Made by a program: the position numbers and the translations under genes. The notes under the pieces are model-generated. The model worked only from the letters and a program-made list of their open reading frames with translations, was not told the DNA's origin and made no database searches. Shown piece after piece: positions 8,282 through 15,939 of a DNA stretch of 22,044 bases; position 1 is the stretch's first letter, and each line of letters begins with the position of its first letter. This stretch comes from an uncultured Eubacteriales bacterium (GTDB lineage: Bacteria > Bacillota > Clostridia > Oscillospirales > Butyricicoccaceae). The stretch lies in contig CAKRRK010000021.1 in NCBI GenBank assembly GCA_934395135.1, positions 1-22,044 on the forward strand. Reading direction: 5' to 3'.

Positions 8282-9055
8282 ATGTTGACGGCACAAGATA
8301 TTGAAACAGTAACGTTTGAAAAAGCGGTGTTCGGCGGATATGATATGAAATCCGTGGACGATTTTTTGGAAAAAATTGCAAAAGATTTTAATGCGATGCA
8401 AAAAGAAAACGCTACGTTAAAATCAAAAATGAAAGTACTTGTAGACAAAATAGAAGAGTACCGCAGTGTGGAAACCGGCATGCGCAAAGCGTTGATGTCG
8501 GCGCAGAGCATTGCGGCGGAAACTGTGGAAAAAGCCAAAGCGGAAAGCGAACAGATGCTGCGGGAAACCGAAGAAAAAGCGGCGGCAAGACAGGCGGAGC
8601 TTTCTGCCCTGATCCGGGAAGAAGAGGGAAAACTGGATGCGGCACAGAAAGCAAGCAGCACTTTTATCCAAAATATGCTGGCGCAGTATGAGGCGGAAAT
8701 CGCACATTTAAACGAGATTTTTAAAGCCAGCGGTGTGATGGAACAGGAAAAATCAGCAAAGGACACGGCGGCTGCCGAAGAAGCTCCGGCAGCGGTTCCG
8801 TCGGCGGCAAAGCCGGAAACACTGGACATTTCGCAGATGATGGCGGAGAAGGCCGCGCCGGCAAAAGAGGAACAAAATTTGACAGACGACAAGCTGCAGG
8901 CGGATATTTCAGAAGAACTCCTGCATTATATGGATCGAAAATTTGACAGCCGGAAAGGCGATGCAAAGGAAGCGCCGGCGGAATACACAAAGCCGATATT
9001 TGATGACCTGAAATTCGGCAAGGATTACAGCATTGACAGCGAGCTGAAGAAGTAA
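8282..9055 (+). CDS. divIVA: DivIVA domain cell pole/division protein
   Basis: DivIVA is a coiled-coil protein that gathers at negatively curved membrane (septum, poles) and recruits division, sporulation or wall-synthesis factors. The N-terminal membrane-binding domain is recognisable (MLTAQDIETVTFEK, then FGGYDMKSVDDFL), followed by a long heptad-rich coiled coil (about residues 30-155), an Ala/Pro/Glu-rich linker (about 160-200) and a charged tail. Length is 257 residues, longer than Bacillus DivIVA because of the tail. I chose ATG 8282, with AGGAGG at 8268-8273 and an 8-base spacer; the in-frame TTG at 8276 is too close to that site. ileS starts 22 bases downstream. Confidence 0.93.
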   Translation: MLTAQDIETVTFEKAVFGGYDMKSVDDFLEKIAKDFNAMQKENATLKSKMKVLVDKIEEYRSVETGMRKALMSAQSIAAETVEKAKAESEQMLRETEEKAAARQAELSALIREEEGKLDAAQKASSTFIQNMLAQYEAEIAHLNEIFKASGVMEQEKSAKDTAAAEEAPAAVPSAAKPETLDISQMMAEKAAPAKEEQNLTDDKLQADISEELLHYMDRKFDSRKGDAKEAPAEYTKPIFDDLKFGKDYSIDSELKK

Positions 9056-9077
9056 ACGAAAGGAAGAAACACACGAC

Positions 9078-11843
9078 ATGTCTCAGGATTATAACAGCAC
9101 CATCAATCTGCCTAAGACGGAGTTCCCGATGCGGGCGGGCCTGCCAGCCAGAGAGCCGGGTTTTTTGGATGCATGGGAGAAGGAAGATTTATATAAAGAG
9201 CTCATGGAAAAAAATCAGGGAAAACCCCTGTTTGTTCTGCATGACGGCCCCCCGTATGCCAACGGCAATTTGCATATGGGCCATGCGCTTAACAAAATCT
9301 TAAAGGATTTCATCGTCCGGTATAAAAATATGGCGGGATTTCAAGCACCGTATATTCCGGGGTGGGATACCCATGGCCTGCCCATTGAACGCCAGGCGAT
9401 TCAGGCATATGGCATGGACCGGGACAAGGTATCCGTGGCGGAATTTCGGTCAAAATGCGAGGAATTTGCCCATACCCATGTAAATACGCAGCGTACGCAG
9501 TTCAAGCGGCTGGGCGTCCTTGGCGATTGGGAACGGCCGTATCTTACCCTGACGCATGACTTTGAGGCAACGCAGATCCAGGTGTTTGGCGAGATGGCCA
9601 AAAAGGGATATATTTACAAGGGGCTCAAACCGGTGTATTGGTGCCCGCATGACGAAACCGCGCTGGCAGAAGCAGAAATTGAATATCAGGACGAAGCTTG
9701 CGCGTCTATTTATGTAAAATTTGCGGTGACGGATGACAAAGGTGTGATCCAAAAAGCCATTGGTACAACGGACAATGTTTACTTTGTGATCTGGACAACC
9801 ACAACTTGGACGCTGCCGGGCAACCTTGCGATTTCGGTTAATCCTGCGTTTGAATATGACCTTGTCCGCGCCAACGGAGAAGTGTATGTTCTTGCAAAAG
9901 AGCTTGTGCCGGCGGTGATGCGGACAGCTGGCATTGCGGACTATGCCGTGCTCGCGACACTGTCTGGAAGCGATCTGGAGCAGATGAAAACAAAGCATCC
10001 GGTTATGGAACGGGAATCCGTGGTCTTGTGCGGCGACCATGTCACTTTGGATGCCGGTACGGGCTGTGTCCATACGGCGCCTGGCTTTGGTGCGGAAGAC
10101 TTTGCGGTTTGCCAAAAATACAATATGGATATGATTGTCCCGGTGGACAGCAAGGGCATGACAACGGAAGATGCTGGAAAATATGCCGGAATGTATTATG
10201 AAAAAACGAACAAGTTGATTCTGGAGGATCTTACAGCCTGCGGCGCTTTGCTGGCTGTGGAAGAAATCCAGCATAGCTATCCCCATTGCTGGCGCTGCAA
10301 GCACCCGATTATTTTCCGGGCGACGGAGCAATGGTTCTGTTCGGTGGACGCGATGAAGGAAGAGGCAGTGGCCGCCTGCAACAAAATCCAGTGGATTCCA
10401 GGCTGGGGCGAGGAACGAATGACCTCTATGATCCGGGAGCGCAGCGACTGGTGTATTTCCCGGCAGCGGAAGTGGGGCGTGCCGATTCCGATCTTTCTTT
10501 GCAAAACGTGCGGAAAACCCATTGTGACAGAAGAAACCATACAGCTTGTGTCCGATCTGTTCCGCAAAGAAGGATCCAATGCCTGGTTCGATCGCCCGGC
10601 GGAGGAAATTTTGCCGGCCGGGTTTGCCTGCCAGTGCGGCGGCACGGAGTTTGAAAAAGAAACGGATACGATGGACGTGTGGTTTGATTCCGGCTCCAGC
10701 TGGAAAGCCGTCATTGAACAGCGGGAAGGACAGCCTGTTCCGGTGGACGTTTATCTGGAAGGCAATGATCAGTACCGGGGATGGTTCCAGTCCTCTTTGC
10801 TTACGGCGATTGCAACGACGGGAAAAGCGCCGTATAAAACAGTGATCACCCATGGCATGATCGTGGACGAAGAACGGCAGAAAATGTCCAAGTCCAAGGG
10901 GAACGGGATCGCGCCGGAGGACATTCTGAAGGAATTTGGGGCGGATGTTATGCGGCTTTGGGTTGCGTCTTCGGATTATCGGCAGGATATGCGCATTTCC
11001 AACCGGATGCTCAAGCAAATCGCACAGAATTATCTGAAAATCCGCAACACGGCCCGGTATATGCTGGGCAATCTGTTTGATTTTCATCCGGATACCGATA
11101 TGGTAGCGTACGAATCTCTGACGGAACTGGATAAATGGGCGCTGATGCGCCTCAATGAACTGATCGGCAGAGTGCGGGAAAGTTACGACGCATACGAATT
11201 CCATACCGTGTTCCATTCCATTCATAATTTCTGCGTAGTGGATTTGTCCAACTTCTATCTGGATGTGATCAAAGACAGGCTGTACTGTGATGGGACGGAA
11301 AGCGGCAGCCGCCGCAGCGCACAAACCGCAATGTATCAGATTTTGGATGCGGTTGTGCGGATGGTGGCGCCAATCCTCTGCTTTACCGCGGACGAAATCT
11401 GGAAAGCAATGCCCCATCGGGCTGGCGACGATGTCCGGAATGTCGCTCTGAACGAAATGCCGGGAGAACAGGGATCTTATCGGTTTGACGCAGCAGCGCA
11501 GGAAAAATGGGCGCGCATCATTGCGCTGCGGGATACGGTGAACAAAGCGCTGGAAGAAGCAAGAAATGAAAAAATCATTGGCAAGCCTTTGGAAGCGGCG
11601 GTATCCATCACAGTATCTCCAGCGGATTATGCTTTCTTTACAGGCTGCAGCGAGAATTTTGCGGCTTTATGCATTGTTTCCGCAGTGGAATTTCAGGAAG
11701 ACGGCAGTGCGGAAACGCCAGTTTGCAGCGTAACCCATGCCGCCGGTGAAAAGTGTCAGCGCTGCTGGGTATATTCCGGGACGGTGGGACAGAATGCAGC
11801 CCATCCGACTTTGTGCGCACGGTGCGCCGGCGTAATTGGATAA
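9078..11843 (+). CDS. ileS: Isoleucyl-tRNA synthetase
   Basis: IleRS charges tRNA-Ile and edits misactivated valine. The 921 residues have the class I signatures: HMGH (residues 66-69, the HIGH motif) after DGPPYANGNLH, GWDTHGLPIE, the editing domain with WTTTTWTLPGN and the GTGCVHTAPGFG...D region, and KMSKSKGN (residues 602-609). The anticodon-binding domain follows, and the C-terminus carries a CxxC...CxxC zinc site (CQRCW and CARC) as in bacterial-type IleRS. Further cysteine pairs occur in the catalytic insertion (FLCKTCGKP, ACQCGG). Only 22 bp separate it from divIVA, so there is no room for a T-box leader. AGGAAG (9060-9065) precedes ATG 9078. Confidence 0.98.
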   Translation: MSQDYNSTINLPKTEFPMRAGLPAREPGFLDAWEKEDLYKELMEKNQGKPLFVLHDGPPYANGNLHMGHALNKILKDFIVRYKNMAGFQAPYIPGWDTHGLPIERQAIQAYGMDRDKVSVAEFRSKCEEFAHTHVNTQRTQFKRLGVLGDWERPYLTLTHDFEATQIQVFGEMAKKGYIYKGLKPVYWCPHDETALAEAEIEYQDEACASIYVKFAVTDDKGVIQKAIGTTDNVYFVIWTTTTWTLPGNLAISVNPAFEYDLVRANGEVYVLAKELVPAVMRTAGIADYAVLATLSGSDLEQMKTKHPVMERESVVLCGDHVTLDAGTGCVHTAPGFGAEDFAVCQKYNMDMIVPVDSKGMTTEDAGKYAGMYYEKTNKLILEDLTACGALLAVEEIQHSYPHCWRCKHPIIFRATEQWFCSVDAMKEEAVAACNKIQWIPGWGEERMTSMIRERSDWCISRQRKWGVPIPIFLCKTCGKPIVTEETIQLVSDLFRKEGSNAWFDRPAEEILPAGFACQCGGTEFEKETDTMDVWFDSGSSWKAVIEQREGQPVPVDVYLEGNDQYRGWFQSSLLTAIATTGKAPYKTVITHGMIVDEERQKMSKSKGNGIAPEDILKEFGADVMRLWVASSDYRQDMRISNRMLKQIAQNYLKIRNTARYMLGNLFDFHPDTDMVAYESLTELDKWALMRLNELIGRVRESYDAYEFHTVFHSIHNFCVVDLSNFYLDVIKDRLYCDGTESGSRRSAQTAMYQILDAVVRMVAPILCFTADEIWKAMPHRAGDDVRNVALNEMPGEQGSYRFDAAAQEKWARIIALRDTVNKALEEARNEKIIGKPLEAAVSITVSPADYAFFTGCSENFAALCIVSAVEFQEDGSAETPVCSVTHAAGEKCQRCWVYSGTVGQNAAHPTLCARCAGVIG

Positions 11844-11849
11844 TGAAAA

Positions 11850-11877
11850 AAGAGCTGTAATTTTGGTTACAGCTCTT
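11850..11877 (+). terminator. Hairpin between ileS and lspA, weak terminator
   Basis: An 11-bp stem (AAGAGCTGTAA, loop TTTTGG, TTACAGCTCTT) begins 7 bases after the ileS stop. The downstream bases (GGTTTCTT) form only a poor T-tract, so read-through into lspA is likely. I infer an attenuating or 3'-end-stabilising hairpin. Confidence 0.5.
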
Positions 11878-11907
11878 GGTTTCTTATAAAAATTTGGAGG
11901 AAAGCCT

Positions 11908-12381
11908 TTGTTAGTGATAATCGCCATTGCGGCAATGATAGCGGTGGATCAACTGGTAAAATACTGGGCGGTATCCGTGCTGAAAGAAGCGGGGACCATT
12001 CCGCTGCTTGATCAGGTGTTTCAGCTCACCTATGTAGAAAACCGGGGCGCTGCGTTCAGCATGCTGCGGGGGAAGGTCTGGTTTTTTGTTGTGTTCACCA
12101 TCGTAGTAGTGGGCATTATTATCTATTTGCTGCGAACCGGCCGGATTCACGGAAAAATGGGGAGATGGTCTCTCTATATGGTGATCGGCGGCGCCGTTGG
12201 CAATCTAATTGACCGGATTTTCCGGGGATATGTGGTGGATTTATTTGATTTTACCCTGATTCATTTCCCGGTGTTTAACGTGGCGGACATTTTGGTGTGC
12301 GTTGGCGGCGTGTTGTTTTGCGTGTATTATATTTTTCTGGCGGATGGCAAAAAGAACGCCGGACAGCGCGGGGCGGAGTGA
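11908..12381 (+). CDS. lspA: Lipoprotein signal peptidase (signal peptidase II)
   Basis: LspA is the integral membrane aspartyl protease that removes the signal peptide from diacylglyceryl-modified prolipoproteins. The 157 residues have four membrane helices and all family motifs: DQLVK (residue 14 on), VENRGAAFS (43-51), GNLIDRIFRGYVVDLFD (99-115) and FPVFNVADI (120-128). The conserved aspartates at 102, 111 and 127, which include the catalytic pair, are all present. The start is TTG 11908, with GGAGG at 11896-11900 and a 7-base spacer; no ATG precedes the first helix. The pseudouridine synthase gene begins 4 bases after its stop, the same lspA-rluD order seen in many Firmicutes. Confidence 0.96.
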   Translation: MLVIIAIAAMIAVDQLVKYWAVSVLKEAGTIPLLDQVFQLTYVENRGAAFSMLRGKVWFFVVFTIVVVGIIIYLLRTGRIHGKMGRWSLYMVIGGAVGNLIDRIFRGYVVDLFDFTLIHFPVFNVADILVCVGGVLFCVYYIFLADGKKNAGQRGAE

Positions 12382-12385
12382 TGCT

Positions 12386-13318
12386 ATGGAAGAACTTGTC
12401 ATTTGTACAAAGGAAGACGAGGGGAAACGGGTGGACAGCCTGTTGTCTGAAAAGCTGGAAGGCCTGTCCCGCAGCGGCGCACAGGCGCTGTTGGAAGCCG
12501 GAAGGGCGGTCTTGCAAAGCGGACCGGTAAAAAAGAATTACCGAATCCGGGGAAACGAGGTCTTTTCTGTGCTATTGTCCGCCCCGGAACAAACGGACAT
12601 TCTGCCGGAAAATATCCCATTGGAGATTGTGTACGAGGACCGAGATGTGATTGTAATCAATAAGCCGCGGGGCATGGTGGTGCATCCTGCGCCGGGAAAC
12701 TGGACAGGGACCTTGGTGAATGCCCTGCTGTATCACTGTGGTAACAGCCTGTCCGGCATAAATGGAGAACTCCGCCCGGGCATTGTGCACCGGCTGGACA
12801 AGGACACCAGCGGCCTTCTGGTAGCGGCCAAACATGACAGAGCGCACCAGAGCTTGGCCAAACAATTGTTTGACCATACCGCGGGACGGATGTATGAAGC
12901 GGTGGTGTACGGCGCAATATCCCAGGATGAGGGCGTAATTGACCGCCCCATCGCGCGGCACAAAACAGACCGTAAGAAAATGGCGATTGATCAAAACGGA
13001 AGAAGGGCAGTGACCCATTACCGGGTACTGGAACGATACCGGGGGTATACCTATCTGGCTTTTCGACTGGAAACCGGGCGCACCCATCAAATCCGGGTTC
13101 ATATTGCGTCAATGGGGCACCCAATTTTGGGAGATATGGTATACGGTCCGAAAAAAGATCTCTGGAAGCTGGGCGGGCAGTGCCTGAACGCCTCCAAACT
13201 GCAGTTTGAGCATCCGACAACGGGCAAACATATGGAGTTTTCCGTGCCGCTGCCGAATTATTTTACGGCGGTGCTTCAGACGCTTCGGGACAGGGAAGAA
13301 AATTATGGGAAAATTTGA
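12386..13318 (+). CDS. rluD: RluD-type 23S rRNA pseudouridine synthase (RluA family)
   Basis: This 310-residue protein belongs to the RluA family, which isomerises uridine to pseudouridine in structured RNA, usually 23S rRNA. An N-terminal S4-like RNA-binding domain (VDSLLSEKL...SRSGAQALLEAGRAVLQ, about residues 15-50) is followed by the catalytic domain with DVIVINKPRGMVVHPAPGN, the active-site Asp138 in HRLDKDTSG, the RRAVTHYRVLE stretch, ETGRTHQIRVH and GHPILGDMVYG. ATG 12386 follows GGAG with a 7-base spacer; an upstream in-frame extension overlapping lspA lacks homology and was discarded. The 3' end overlaps the next gene by 14 bases. The exact target uridine cannot be read from sequence; the Firmicutes neighbour of lspA is also called YlyB. 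Confidence 0.94.
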   Translation: MEELVICTKEDEGKRVDSLLSEKLEGLSRSGAQALLEAGRAVLQSGPVKKNYRIRGNEVFSVLLSAPEQTDILPENIPLEIVYEDRDVIVINKPRGMVVHPAPGNWTGTLVNALLYHCGNSLSGINGELRPGIVHRLDKDTSGLLVAAKHDRAHQSLAKQLFDHTAGRMYEAVVYGAISQDEGVIDRPIARHKTDRKKMAIDQNGRRAVTHYRVLERYRGYTYLAFRLETGRTHQIRVHIASMGHPILGDMVYGPKKDLWKLGGQCLNASKLQFEHPTTGKHMEFSVPLPNYFTAVLQTLRDREENYGKI

Positions 13319-14111
13319 AAAAGCGCTGCTTGCCAGTGATTTGGACGGCACGCTGTTTAACGATAAGAAAGAAATCAGCCGGGAAAATTTGGAAGCCCTC
13401 CGCTATTTTACGGACAACGGCGGTGTTTTTATTGCCGCCACCGGACGCGCGCGAAAAGCATTGGAAGCCTATGCGCCGCAGCTTCCTTTGAACGGACACA
13501 GCAGCGTGCTGCTCAATGGTGCGCTGGTGTATAATTTTGCGCAGAAAAACACCGTGCGGCAGCATACCATGCCGGCGGTATCGGCAAAAATGGTGCAGGA
13601 ACTTTTTGAACGGTATCCAAACGTGGCGCTGGAGGTGTTTGCCGAAGATACGGTATATGTCTGCCACCCCAATGCGACGACAGCATATCATTTTGACACC
13701 ATCCGTATTCCGTATACGACAGCGGAACCGGCGTATCTGCCGCCGCCGTCCGATTGGTTCAAAGTCAACGTAACGGGCAGCGTGGTGGATCTTGCGGAGG
13801 CAAAAGCTTATTTGAAGCAGTATAGGGAAAGCTTGATGATGGTGTCTTCCATCCCGATTTTTTATGAGCTGACGGCTTTGGCGGCAAATAAGGGGGATGC
13901 GGTGCGGTTTGTCGCGGAAGAGTATCCAGAACGGCAGATTTATGCCATTGGAGATAATTTTAACGATGTTCCAATGCTGGAAACTGCCGACGTATCTTTT
14001 GCCCCAGCCAATGCGGAGGAAAAAGTAAAGCAGGTTGCGGATGTGCTGGTGTCTTCCAACAATGAAGCCAGCGTGCGCGATGTAATTTTTTACATAGAAC
14101 AAAAAATATAG
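13305..14111 (+). CDS. Cof-type HAD-IIB family hydrolase
   Basis: This 268-residue protein is a haloacid dehalogenase superfamily phosphatase of subclass IIB (Cof type). These enzymes remove phosphate from sugar phosphates, nucleotides or flavin intermediates, often loosely. The nucleophile motif DLDGTL has Asp12 and Asp14; TGR in FIAATGRARKAL corresponds to motif II; the Lys in ALAANKGDAVRFV is motif III; and GDNFNDVPML (from Gly216) is motif IV with the Mg2+-binding aspartates. The IIB cap lies between (about 85-185). ATG 13305 gives the normal Cof N-terminus and overlaps the pseudouridine synthase by 14 bases; a longer in-frame upstream start would lie deep inside that gene. The substrate is unknown. 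Confidence 0.93.
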   Translation: MGKFEKALLASDLDGTLFNDKKEISRENLEALRYFTDNGGVFIAATGRARKALEAYAPQLPLNGHSSVLLNGALVYNFAQKNTVRQHTMPAVSAKMVQELFERYPNVALEVFAEDTVYVCHPNATTAYHFDTIRIPYTTAEPAYLPPPSDWFKVNVTGSVVDLAEAKAYLKQYRESLMMVSSIPIFYELTALAANKGDAVRFVAEEYPERQIYAIGDNFNDVPMLETADVSFAPANAEEKVKQVADVLVSSNNEASVRDVIFYIEQKI

Positions 14112-14129
14112 CGGGAAGGCGGGAGTTGG

Positions 14130-14570
14130 ATGTTAAAAAACAGGGCGGAGAAAGCAGAACAGACGTATTTTATGGGTTGCAATTGTGCGCAGGCTGTGCT
14201 TTGCGCCTGTTGCGAAGATTTTGGACTTTCGTTTGCGGCGGCGTACAAGCTTGCGGAAGCCTTTGGCGGCGGGGTAGGCGCCACCCACCAGAATCTCTGC
14301 GGCGCGCTTGCCGGCGCGGTAATGGCGGCGGGGCTTGCAGTGTCGGACGGGGAGTTTGGCCAAAAGACCAAGGATCGTACCAATGCGGCGGTCCAGGAAA
14401 TCTTGCGGCGGTTTGAAGCGGCAGAAGGTACGCGCATCTGTGAGGAAATCCTGGCCCGGGAAACGGATCCGGATCCAGATGCTCCGAAAAAGAAGGTCTG
14501 CATTCAGGCGGTGCGAAACGCAGCGCAAATTTTATATGATGTGCTTCTGGCACAAGAAAATGTCAAATAA
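14130..14570 (+). CDS. C_GCAxxG_C_C family protein
   Basis: The 146 residues match the C_GCAxxG_C_C family, named for its spaced cysteines. Here they appear as GCNCAQAVL near residue 17, HQNLCGALAGAV near 54, and single cysteines in TRICEEI and KKVCIQAV. The FGGGVGATH stretch is also typical. The pattern suggests a metal- or cluster-binding redox protein, but no function is established; members often sit near redox or transport genes in anaerobes. Start ATG 14130 follows AAGGCGGGAG with a short spacer, 18 bases after the HAD gene. A strong terminator immediately follows, so this is probably the last gene of the long plus-strand run. Confidence 0.88.
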   Translation: MLKNRAEKAEQTYFMGCNCAQAVLCACCEDFGLSFAAAYKLAEAFGGGVGATHQNLCGALAGAVMAAGLAVSDGEFGQKTKDRTNAAVQEILRRFEAAEGTRICEEILARETDPDPDAPKKKVCIQAVRNAAQILYDVLLAQENVK

Positions 14571-14579
14571 AGTAAGGAC

Positions 14580-14609
14580 AACACCCCGGCATGCCGGGGT
14601 GTTATTTTG
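14580..14609 (+). terminator. Rho-independent terminator after the C_GCAxxG_C_C gene
   Basis: A perfect 24-base palindrome (AACACCCCGGC and its complement around a central AT) lies 10 bases after the stop codon and is followed by ATTTTG. It closes the mutS-to-C_GCAxxG_C_C gene run. Confidence 0.88.
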
Positions 14610-14727
14610 TCGGCGCGGGTGAAAGGAAAAGCATGGAGAAAGGCGAAAAAATATGAGAAAAAGAGGAACATGCCGGGAAGCAGGCGGTTGTGTGTTTTCA
14701 AACGCCGTGACAGGGAGGGCTGCGCTC

Positions 14728-14748
14728 TTCCCGGGGATTCCCCGGGAA
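14728..14748. repeat. GC-rich inverted repeat in the intergenic region
   Basis: A perfect dyad with 9-bp arms (TTCCCGGGG, spacer ATT, CCCCGGGAA) lies about 47 bp upstream of the -35 box. No T-tract follows. The 430-bp intergenic stretch 14571-15001 otherwise contains only the terminator, the promoter and the two GTTAG dyads listed separately; I see no credible coding sequence. Confidence 0.5.
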
Positions 14749-14794
14749 ATATTCGCGGGAAAGGAATTTTTTAAAAGAAAAAAGAAAATATGGA

Positions 14795-14823
14795 TTGACA
14801 ACCCGGAACGGATTCGGTATAAT
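14795..14823 (+). promoter_or_regulatory. Consensus sigma-A promoter of the DUF2325-DUF3793-flavodoxin operon
   Basis: TTGACA (14795-14800) and TATAAT (14818-14823) both match the housekeeping consensus perfectly with an ideal 17-bp spacer. Transcription should start near 14830, giving a leader of about 170 nt before the DUF2325 start. Such a perfect promoter is usually held in check by a repressor, and a dyad covers the predicted start site. Confidence 0.9.
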
Positions 14824-14829
14824 TTGTTT

Positions 14830-14845
14830 GTTAGCATTAGCTAAC
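14830..14845. promoter_or_regulatory. Operator-like dyad 1 (GTTAG-N6-CTAAC) at the transcription start
   Basis: GTTAGCATTAGCTAAC is a perfect 16-base dyad with 6-bp arms, beginning 7 bases after the -10 box, so a bound protein would block initiation. The TTAG/CTAA half-sites resemble operators of DtxR/IdeR-type metalloregulators; that link is inference. A second dyad of the same design lies 50 bp downstream. Confidence 0.65.
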
Positions 14846-14872
14846 TATGGCGGCGACGCCCTTTTTCTTTCA

Positions 14873-14902
14873 GCCTTGTGTTAGTCAAAACTAACACAAG
14901 GC
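14873..14902. promoter_or_regulatory. Operator-like dyad 2 with extended arms (GTTAG-N6-CTAAC core)
   Basis: The core GTTAG-TCAAAA-CTAAC (14880-14895) has the same half-sites and spacing as dyad 1, with the two centres exactly 50 bp apart. The arms extend to 12 bp each (GCCTTGTGTTAG and its complement), so the transcript could also fold a stable hairpin with a 6-nt loop. No T-tract follows, so it is unlikely to be a simple terminator. Confidence 0.6.
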
Positions 14903-15001
14903 CAGAAAATTTTATCGTTTGCAGCCGGGAATCTCGTCTGCGGAAACAGGAAGCGGAATTTCATTGAAAAACAGGATAAAGTTGAAGTGCAAGGAGACAG
15001 T

Positions 15002-15295
15002 ATGAGTATTGTGATTGTAGGCGGCCATGATAGAATGCATCGGCAGTATAAAGATATTTGCAAAGAATTTGGCTGCAAATGTAAAGTATTTACCCAATAT
15101 CCGGCAAAAATGAAAGAAAAAATCGGAACGCCGGATCTGATGGTGCTGTTTACCAATACGGTTTCTCATAAAATGACCAGCGTAGCGGTAGAGCAGGCAA
15201 GAAAAAATCACACCATTGTTGAACGATATCATTCTTCCAGCGCCGCGGCGCTGCAGGAAATTTTGAAAAAATATTGTGCGGAAGGAAATTCTTAA
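15002..15295 (+). CDS. DUF2325 domain protein
   Basis: This 97-residue protein fits the DUF2325 family: an N-terminal beta strand with IVIVGGHDRMHRQYKDICKEFG, then PDLMVLFTNTVSHKMTSVAVEQARK and a C-terminal helix. The GG motif after the first strand looks like a nucleotide- or phosphate-binding loop, but the function is unknown. Two cysteines lie close together (FGCKCK) and another is near the C-terminus. ATG 15002 follows AAGGAG (14991-14996) with a 5-base spacer. It is the first gene after the consensus promoter and GTTAG dyads. Its stop is one base from the preferred DUF3793 start, so the two are translationally linked. Confidence 0.85.
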   Translation: MSIVIVGGHDRMHRQYKDICKEFGCKCKVFTQYPAKMKEKIGTPDLMVLFTNTVSHKMTSVAVEQARKNHTIVERYHSSSAAALQEILKKYCAEGNS

Positions 15296-15296
15296 T

Positions 15297-15845
15297 ATGC
15301 TGCAGAACGCGTTGGCCTATTACTGTACGCCTACCTTTGCAGGAATCAAGCCATCCAGCTTGTTTTCCTATCCACGCAGCCGTGCGGCGGCGAAAGAGAT
15401 TGCCTATTATAACGCACTGTTCTGCCAGCGGGATATCTACTTTGAAATTTTGTATGAACGCGGCGAAAGAATTTTGATTTTGGTGTATCGCAAGAAATTG
15501 CTGAAGGATTCTCTGCAAACTATGGAAATCAGCAGGCTGCTGTGTTCTTATGGGTATCCAGCGAAAGCGAAACTGTCCCAATATCTGCAAATTTTAAAGG
15601 AACGCCTGCGGAACGCAGAGGATTTTCCGCATGAAATCGGCGCGTTCCTGGGCTATCGGGCCGAGGACATTGTCGGGTTTATACAGCACAAAGGACAAGA
15701 CTGCAAATTAAACGGCTACTGGAAAGTGTATGGCGATGCGCAGCGTGCCCGGGAGCAATTTGCGCGATATGACATTTGCCGCAGCAAGGTGCTTGAAAAG
15801 CTGCAGCAAGGCCGTTGTTTGGAAGAAATTTTTTGCGCTGAATGA
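15297..15845 (+). CDS. DUF3793 family protein
   Basis: The 182 residues match DUF3793, a family of anaerobic Firmicutes: YYCTPTFAGIKPSSLFSY at the N-terminus, LLCSYGYPAKAKLSQYLQIL in the middle, and the strongly conserved FPHEIGAFLGYRAEDIVGFI followed by NGYWKVYGD and a late Cys. The function is unknown; from general knowledge these genes often lie near flavodoxin and ferrous-iron transport genes. I prefer ATG 15297, preceded by GGAAGGA, because family members begin about there; GTG 15276 would add 7 residues and overlap DUF2325. The gene is followed by a 94-bp gap and a flavodoxin. Confidence 0.87.
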   Translation: MLQNALAYYCTPTFAGIKPSSLFSYPRSRAAAKEIAYYNALFCQRDIYFEILYERGERILILVYRKKLLKDSLQTMEISRLLCSYGYPAKAKLSQYLQILKERLRNAEDFPHEIGAFLGYRAEDIVGFIQHKGQDCKLNGYWKVYGDAQRAREQFARYDICRSKVLEKLQQGRCLEEIFCAE

Positions 15846-15939
15846 GGCCGCGGGAGAGACTGGCATGCGGACGGCAATGCAGCAAAAACAGATTGCGGCA
15901 GCCGTTCACATAAATGATTATTTCAGGAGGATTGTGTGT

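Noticed and set aside
9450..11417. A 655-codon open frame antisense to ileS, and a similar 384-codon frame antisense to mutS (602-1756).
   Set aside because: They lie opposite highly conserved genes, have no plausible ribosome binding site or recognisable domains, and are explained by codon usage of the real genes.
12302..12385. A longer N-terminus for the pseudouridine synthase, overlapping lspA.
   Set aside because: The extra 28 residues are the out-of-frame lspA sequence without homology, and ATG 12386 has its own ribosome binding site.
14653..14844. A 63-codon frame in the intergenic region before the DUF2325 operon.
   Set aside because: It runs through the consensus promoter and dyad 1 and has no ribosome binding site of note or family resemblance.
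15865..15939. An N-terminal extension of the flavodoxin from ATG 15865.
   Set aside because: The flavodoxin fold starts at residue 2 from ATG 15940, which has a perfect AGGAGG; the extension has no recognisable features.
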